A DNA stretch of 64,000 nt, taken from contig OY978530.1 of assembly GCA_963854835.1 (NCBI GenBank), forward strand, positions 36,656,139 to 36,720,138, in the 5' to 3' direction. The stretch comes from Megamerina dolium. Lineage: Eukaryota; Arthropoda; Insecta; Diptera; Megamerinidae. Of this stretch, positions 58,218 through 64,000 are shown in pieces; the first letter of the stretch is position 1, and the number at the start of each line of letters is the position of its first letter. Below the pieces are notes generated by a model. That model searched no databases. It worked only from the letters and a program-made list of their open reading frames with translations, and had not been told where the DNA came from. The position numbers were made by a program, and so were the translations under genes.

Positions 58218-59338
58218 TTGGAGCTTCCAGCCGCCTTTCTGCAGGCGCATATAATTCCAATGATTTTCCCAAAGCAGAATCCACTTACGGATTCAATCAT
58301 CAGTAATTTTCATCGAAAGTATAAGCACGCCGGACCACAAGCCTTATTAGAATCAATTCATTTACAATACTGGCCAATTGGTGAGAAAAAAAAATTGTAG
58401 CTCGTATGGTAAATAAGTGCATAAAATGCTGTCGAATGAGGCCTAAAGCTATCGAGTTTCGGCAGCTTGCCGAAGGACAGAGTACAATCAGGGCATTTTT
58501 GGTCACAGGCGTTGATTTTTGTGGATCTTTTTTAGCCGCTCTCAAAAAAATTATTTGCACTCGCGGAAGGCCGAAAACGATCGGGTCAGATAACGCTACC
58601 AACTTCGTGAAGGCAAAAAACGAACTGACCGAGCTAAAGCAATTCTTCTTATCCCAAGGTCACGTGAAAGCAGTTCTCAATCAGTGTCTAGGTGATGGCA
58701 TAGATTAGCAGTTTATTCCTCCCAGTTCGCCTTATTTCCGAGGCTTGTGGGAAGCCTCCATAAAAATTGCCAAAACTCGCTTTTACCGTGCCTCTGGAAC
58801 TTTGGTCCTTAGTTTTGATGAGCTACGAACTTTGATTTGCCAAATTGCAGCGATAGTTAATTCACGCATTCTTTGCCCAATTTCAAAGAACCCTGGTGAC
58901 CTTGAGATCTTGAATACGGCCCTCTTCCTAATAGATGCTCCTTTTAAATCAGTTGTAGAGCCCGATATTTCAGCTTTGAATGTCAATTGATTTGGCCGCT
59001 GGTAGCGAGTTTGTTATTCTCAGCAGCTATTCTGGGAAAAGTGGAGTGTCGAGTATTTAACACATGTACAACAACGAAGCAAATGGCAATGGATTACCCC
59101 TAATATTCGCGTTGGAACGATGGTGGTGATAAAGGACGATAATTTTCCATCACTGAAATGGCAGCTAGGGACGATCATCGAAACTATTCCGGGCATCGAT
59201 TATACTGTTCGCGTAGCCATTGTTCAAACCACCCTCGGAGCCATTAGGCACGCCGTAACGAAGCTCTGCGTCTTACCTATTGACAAGAACATTATTGAAA
59301 GCGGATTCTTCCAACATATGGAGGATATTGAGCATTGA
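58218..59338 (+). pseudogene. BEL/Pao integrase and C-terminal region, broken
   Basis: Zinc-binding region 58218-58400 (HRKYKHAGPQALLESIHLQY, then CIKCCRMRPK at about 58421). Core: TGVDFCGSFLA (first Asp), TIGSDNATNFVKAKNEL (second Asp) and SSPYFRGLWEASIKIAK (Glu region) at 58405-58775. SRILCPISKNPGDLEIL follows, and the C-terminal domain has DNFPSLKWQLGTIIE, VRVAIVQTTLG and AVTKLCVLPID (59120-59290). Several stops (near 58398, 58706 and 58988). The core seems shortened between the first and second Asp. No LTR or RT is adjacent. Confidence 0.85.
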
Positions 59339-60032
59339 GAATATTTAATTTATACTTTTTCTACGTATTTTATTATTCCAATGAAGTGCCATCGTTCATA
59401 GTCTTTTAAGTACTTAACGGTACTTATTTAATTAATCATCATTGCTTTGCTTTCACACACTCTCTCTCTCTCTCTCTCTCTTTTATTTTCCCGTTGTTTT
59501 TTAATTTTTGTGTTATTCTATGCTAGCTACTATGTTAAGGTAGTATAATTTTCCGAACATCTCAAAAAACTTTTTTTTTTAAGTTTTGTTATGGTCAAGA
59601 TCGGATCTAAAAATAAAATAACATATATTTTTTCGGAAGAAGATTTTTTTATACAAAGTGGCTTGTTAACCCAACAATTAATTTTTTGGTGTGCTTTTGG
59701 ACTGTATGATTGTATTTATTCCGTTGTTTACACTACAACATAAAACAGAGAGATTTCTTTTGGGTGGGCTTATTACAAATTCTGATTGTATAATTTCAAT
59801 AATTTCGTATTCTTACCGCAACGGTGTTTTCTTCTGCTCGATCGGGTTTTATAAGTGTAAAAGCAATTCTAGTTATACATATAAGTATAAAAAAGCCCGA
59901 AAAGAACAGTAATGCAAATATAAAAAAAAATCCATAGAAAATATTGAGTGCAAATGTATGTACTTCATAATACAATACTTATAACTTGTTGAATTCATAC
60001 ATTAAATTTGGTTTAAGAAAATATTACACGCA
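59339..60032. other. Non-coding stretch, possibly part of a BEL/Pao LTR
   Basis: Contains (TC)n at about 59458-59482 and a block at 59690-59790 (GTGCTTTTGGACTGTATGAT..., GGGTGGGCTTATTAC) that resembles 62998-63085 (TTTTTGCTCGACTGTATTAC..., GAGTGGGCTTATTAT). Position after a BEL/Pao polyprotein end suggests LTR remnants. The 73-codon ORF here is not convincing. Confidence 0.4.
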
Positions 60033-60445
60033 TTACGGTTGAACGGATCTGGAGATCACCCAGCCGAAAACGGTATTTTCTGCTATGGGTTCTCCATTCG
60101 CGGTTGGGAACAAACACGGGTGTAAAATTTTCGAATATACATCGGCGCCGAGAACCACGTCGATTTTCTTCGATTTGTTGAAATCAAGGTCAGCGAGTTT
60201 TATGTTGAGAAACGTGCTTCTAGTTCGGTCGTTCAATGACCATGAAGGGGTTACCAATTCATTATCATTGGTAACTGTTGCAACCACTTGGAGATTTGTG
60301 TTGTCGTCACACCTACCCCTAATCGTGAGAGCACAAGTCATTGTAACCCCAACAGTTGTTGTGGATAGTCGTAAGTTTCGGACCACCGAACTTCCAACCA
60401 TGAGTCCAACAATGCTCGTACGACATGGAATTGCCAGTCATTGAA
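60033..60445 (-). pseudogene. BEL/Pao protease fragment
   Basis: Minus strand: QFHVVRALLDSW (60440-60400), the aspartic-protease active site with Gly replaced by Trp, then a frame change and 60401-60033 open: LRLSTTTVGVTMTCALTI, KKIDVVLGADVYSKIL and PIAENTVFGWVISR, the conserved continuation of BEL/Pao proteases up to the start of RT, where it stops. Confidence 0.82.
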
Positions 60446-60583
60446 CAGTCTTATTACTACCGTTGGCAGAAGAGCTAAAACTGGCACGATTGCCATGTGT
60501 TGGGTTAATGTTGCGTTTCTGTACGGCTACAGAACGGACTTCTTAGAGTAAGACAAGCGAGGTCCACTCCGCAGCATGTATAA

Positions 60584-60626
60584 TGATGATCGTGCTGCAT
60601 AGCTGAGCTATGCAGCACGATCATCA
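60584..60626. repeat. Perfect 43-bp palindrome (21-bp arms, 1-base centre)
   Basis: Left arm 60584-60604 (TGATGATCGTGCTGCATAGCT) and right arm 60606-60626 are exact reverse complements around a single G. Outside, GCATGTAT (from about 60574) pairs with ATACATGC (near 60637-60644), extending an imperfect hairpin. It lies between BEL/Pao Gag and protease remnants. Confidence 0.95.
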
Positions 60627-60663
60627 CGAGATCGAATACATGCCGATTGAGATGAGCGAGGTC

Positions 60664-60876
60664 TTACTGACAGCCGAGAAAACTGGTAGGATGAGTGTAT
60701 CGTGACTGAAGATGAAGCGTGTGGTGGTCATCGTTACAGCGACGGCAGCTGTAGTTGCTGCGGTAGTTGTGATAGCGGTAATTGCTTCGTTTATGCCCGA
60801 CATGTTTCTGTGATAATGAATTTGTATATATTTTTTTTTTCTTGTTATGTATGTATACTGAATTTGTATGTTTCAA
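60664..60876 (-). pseudogene. BEL/Pao Gag zinc-finger fragment 1
   Basis: Contains NYSCRRCNDDHHTLHLQS, the characteristic last Cys-Cys-His-His knuckle of BEL/Pao Gag, followed by divergent sequence. The upstream codons are low-complexity. Probably continuous in origin with the protease at 60445-60033. Confidence 0.65.
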
Positions 60877-60900
60877 GCGAATATCTGTTTTAATTATAAA

Positions 60901-61180
60901 TCAAATAATGTAAACATTGGAACAAGTGTGGAATGGGTGGAGGAACGTGTTGTGGATATCATCACAATGATGACAGCGATTATTACCTCTGCAATGTTGT
61001 AGTTGATGAGAGATAGCTAAACAATTCGTGCATTGCCTATGGATGAGTACTATACAAAGCCGTTCTTCGACGTTCTTTTCCTTGAATTGAGGGCATTTGC
61101 TTAGTACATGGAGGCCTTTATATAGAGGGCAGTAATTAATGTTTTCTGTACATTTTGAATAATTATGTGGTCGTTTAAAA
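60901..61180 (-). pseudogene. BEL/Pao Gag zinc-finger fragment 2
   Basis: An open minus-strand frame without an ATG, ending at a TGA (60901-60903). Reads CPLYKGLHVLSKCPQF, then CTNCLAISHQLQHC (C-x2-C-x4-H-x4-C) and CHHCDDIHNTFLH. All three knuckles fit BEL/Pao Gag. A second, independent copy of the region represented at 60664-60876. Confidence 0.75.
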
Positions 61181-61299
61181 GAATATTTCCTTCTTGCAAA
61201 TTGTTTTGAAACGATATAAGTTAATCTTTCACAATGATTTCGTGGGAATATGAAGCTTTGGAATGCTGTGATATTCCTTCATCTTTGGGTCGGGTCCAT

Positions 61300-61860
61300 C
61301 CATCTGAAAACGGTTTTTTGAGCAATGAGGGTCCTAAAATAATATATTGTCTTCCTTCTTGAATTATTTCTGTATAAATATCTCCGCCGGTTAGTAAATC
61401 AACTTGATTGCTTTTGTAGCAATATTTGCAGAAACGGTACAGTTATGTCCGGAAACCTCTGCATTTATATTTCATGTAGGGATTTTTAACATCTCTTAAA
61501 ATTGTTCTGTTACAAAATTACCTTCAGAACCTGGGTCTATGAGTGCACTCGCTAGAAATATTGAGTTTTTATAGCTTATGGACACCATAGCCGTTCCTAG
61601 CAGAACGTGTCTTGTACCTGATGTAAAACAGGATTAGATTTGAGTAGCATATGAAGTAGAAGGATTTATTTATTGTGTGGTATTAGGCGGGTGTGAACTT
61701 TGCAGTTGAATCTGAGTAGCGTGTGAAGTGGAAGGGCACATTTGTTGTCCCGTATTATGTGAGTGTATTATATTCTGACCTGTCACCATGACCCCTGGAT
61801 TAGAGTTAGCGTTTACTGACGTTGTATCGTTGTATAACACTTTTAGCGTTGGCAATGGGT
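61300..61860 (-). pseudogene. BEL/Pao Gag-protease linker and protease fragment
   Basis: 61855-61670 is an open Ser/Thr/Gln-rich linker (CPSTSHATQIQLQSSHPPNT). After stops, 61640-61500 reads HVLLGTAMVSISYKNS and ASALIDPGSEGNFV, the protease N-terminal strand and active site with Asp-Pro-Gly in place of Asp-Ser-Gly. Decayed frames continue to about 61300. It lies upstream (on its own strand) of Gag knuckles at 61180, the reverse of normal order, so it is a third BEL/Pao remnant. Confidence 0.7.
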
Positions 61861-63096
61861 TTTTCCTTTGAAGCTTGATCTATGGAATCCAACAATGAAT
61901 CACAAATATTTTTAAATTTGTTTCATTTTTCCTTTAATTCTTTATTATGCATCTCAAGAAATGAAATAGTATTGAGATATTTGATTCAAATTACTTTCAA
62001 AATTGACAATATAGTCTGCATACCGCAGGCAAATATTTAAATTAGACATGTTGAAAATATATCTGAATAAAAATGATTAAATATAATATAATAATGTTTC
62101 TGTTGGGTTATTTGAATAAATTTAGCAACGCTATTGTTTGCTGGGTTATTATATTTCCCTACGAAATGAGTTTAATAAGAGTGTGTGAGTTTAAACCGAT
62201 TTAGAATACCTAAAAGTTATGTTTACTTAATTATCTGTTATTGTTATTTTTAATGTTTATCTAAATATTTAATATTTCCGGAAGATACAATATTAGTTTA
62301 TACTTTAATGGGTAATACGTGAATTTTCTGTTTCGATTGAAAAATTAATTTGTGTTTGCGCAAAGAAAACTATTTTCAAGTTTGCGCAAATTCCCATAAA
62401 TTATTTGCCGGCAGCTTTATCATTTGTTCCCAGTTCGCCCTTGTTCCTATATCCACAAATGTTATAAAAATATATATGTGAGATGTCAAATTTGCTAATG
62501 TTAACTTTGTTTACATTTGCAAATACGATTAATTTTAACAAGTTGGTGCTATTTATTAAATTATATTTATTCAATTGGCATTAGTGCCAATATTTTTTCG
62601 TATTGAGCCTATTATTTTGAATATAAAAAACCAAAAATTGTTTATAGCTCTCGCACATGGCGTGAGCATGTCAAAGTTAAAATTTGCGATCGAAATTACT
62701 CAATAAATTCGGAATTTTTTCTTATAATATGGGTATCTTTTCAATACCTTTTCAGTGATATACATATAACATTTACAGCCTAATTTGAATATTTTAAAAG
62801 TTATGATCACAATGTTTGGGTGTCAATAGAAATGTGCAGTGTTTTTCCTTTATTTTAATTTTGTGTAGTATATAATTACATTTTCCGTTCTCTTTACTTT
62901 TATTTAAATTTAAATGTTAAAATATTAATTTGTATTGTGAGGACCGCGAATTGTTTTTATTATGGTGATAAATTGATTTGTATGTGTTTGGTTTGGAAGT
63001 TCCTTTTTGCTCGACTGTATTACTGCAAATATTCCGTTGAGTGTCAATTGTAGCTCAACATAAAATAAAGAGTGGGCTTATTATAAAATATGCTTA
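61861..63096. other. AT-rich stretch without a supportable gene
   Basis: Highly AT-rich, no ORF of note on either strand, no terminal repeats seen. The end (62998-63090) shares a GACTGTAT...GGGCTTATTA pattern with 59690-59790 and may be an LTR remnant; the mariner scrap begins right after. Confidence 0.5.
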
Positions 63097-63425
63097 TACG
63101 AGGATGGTCCCAGAACTACCCATAGTTTGACATTAGTAGTTGTTGACGGCAGTAGTTTGAAAAAAAATTACTTTGGTAAAAAGTGGCAACCTTATAAAAC
63201 ATAAGTATTAAGTTTTAAGGCGCTACGTTGTTTATTATTTTTTTTTTTTGGAGCCATCGAAAATTAACGACCTCAGTGAATTTGTAAACATGGGAAAAAT
63301 TGGTCACGGTTATGCAATTCAATACTTTCATTTTTAAGGTCTCAGTCTAACGAATATTAAAGCCGAACAAGATTCTACTCTGGGGGAGTCTGCTCCTTCA
63401 TTTACGACCATAAAATATTAGGCTA
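63097..63425 (+). mobile_element. Mariner 5' end, truncated
   Basis: Begins with a mariner-like terminus TACGAGGATGGTCCCAGAA next to TA, then an untranslated part and transposase codons from about 63291 (MGKIGHGYAIQYFHF, stop, GLSLTNIKAEQDSTLGESAP, SFTTIKY). These codons match the first helix-turn-helix of mariner. It ends abruptly near 63425, where unrelated DNA follows. No catalytic domain. Confidence 0.75.
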
Positions 63426-63446
63426 GTATTCCAATTTTTGACAATT

Positions 63447-63896
63447 TTAATTTATAAAAATCGAATCGAACAGGTCTATTTCTTCTTTAGTTAATACTCC
63501 TGGATGAACTATATTGTGTTTAGCTGCTGCTATGTTATCTTGTACACTGTCTATTTTTTGTTCTAGCATTCTCAGTTTAATCATTTGATCTTGGTAAAGT
63601 AATTGTTTTTCTATCCTGTTATTTTCTTTATATATTTTATTTATTGTTTGTTCTATTTTTATTCTATCGGTTTCTATTGAATTATGCAATAGATGTAGAG
63701 TATTGTTAAAGTGGTTATTTATAGAGATTTGATCATTTATGGTTGTTATAGCGTTATGGTCGTTTTCTGTTATTATTCTTATGTGTTCTTCTATATCTTG
63801 TCTATCGTCATCATCCATTATTCCGAATAACCATTTATAAATCTTACCTCCTATATTAATTAAACCTCTTTTAAGGGGGTCTTCTACCTTGTTGGT
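63447..63896 (-). pseudogene. Envelope-like (baculovirus-F-type / errantivirus Env) fragment
   Basis: Open on the minus strand from 63896 to a stop at 63447, about 149 codons, starting after an in-frame stop (63897-63899) and therefore 5'-truncated. Near the start it has a hydrophobic segment followed by an Asp-rich run, as found just after the cleavage site of F-type fusion proteins. A long heptad-like, Ile/Asn/Gln-rich helical region follows (residues about 30-125). The ectodomain N-terminal part, the transmembrane segment and the tail are absent; the adjoining mariner scrap cuts the 3' side. Assigned by sequence style only; non-functional as it stands. Confidence 0.6.
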
Positions 63897-64000
63897 TCAA
63901 AAAATTCGATTTTTTTTTTTCAATTTTCCAACCCAGAAGGTGTTAGGAATATACCCTTAAAAGGATATAACTGAAATCTTATTATTTCGAGTTTTTCCGA

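Overview
This window reads as insect heterochromatin or an intergenic transposon graveyard rather than gene space. No single-copy host gene is recognisable. Every coding stretch that I can name belongs to a transposable element, and almost all are broken. The element mix (R1-clade, RTE-like, jockey-like, RNase-H-bearing LOA/I-like and R4/Dong-like non-LTR elements; Gypsy, insect-errantivirus-like and BEL/Pao LTR elements; mariner and Tc1 DNA transposons; a tRNA-derived SINE) together with very long (TA)n and (CA/TG)n runs suggests a dipteran. A true fruit fly (Tephritidae) is plausible but not proven from sequence alone.

Layout. 1-5041: decayed R1-clade element A, ending in poly(A) against an (AC)n(TA)n microsatellite. 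5042-10361: element B of the same lineage, head-to-tail with A, with overlapping ORF1/ORF2 and a SINE inserted exactly in the reverse-transcriptase YADD codons. 6560-19150: a recent direct tandem duplication of about 6.3 kb, carrying the B-element ORF2, the SINE, a mariner helix-turn-helix fragment and part of an RTE-like element. 17955-20031: minus-strand RTE-like copy. 20431-21168: SINE and BEL/Pao scraps. 21180-27395: RNase-H-bearing non-LTR element with an RTE-like copy nested in it. 28173-34169: an apparently young and complete Ty3/Gypsy element with 438-bp LTRs that look identical by eye, inserted in (TA)n. 35378-38605: nearly complete RTE-like copy bounded on both sides by (TA)n. 38848-42540: SINE, Tc1/mariner and jockey-like remnants. 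42530-44181: Tc1-like transposon with both terminal repeats and TA target duplications. 45302-50395: degenerate errantivirus-like Gypsy element with nested SINE and non-LTR scraps. 50396-54274: RTE-like 5' end, Gypsy integrase scrap and an R4/Dong-like element abutting (TAA)n, with a mariner nested inside. 54674-61860: BEL/Pao remnants in both orientations, an errantivirus-like protease scrap and a nearly complete mariner. 63097-63896: mariner 5' end against an envelope-like fragment.

How it works together. The window does not encode a pathway. It records successive insertions whose order can be read from nesting and target-site duplications: the SINE entered element B, then the whole block was duplicated; an RTE-like copy entered an RNase-H-bearing non-LTR element; a mariner entered the R4-like element; a SINE and a non-LTR tail entered the errantivirus-like remnant. 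(TA)n runs are repeatedly the landing site or border. The only element whose two main ORFs are intact is the Gypsy element at 28173-34169, and even there gag and pol do not overlap.
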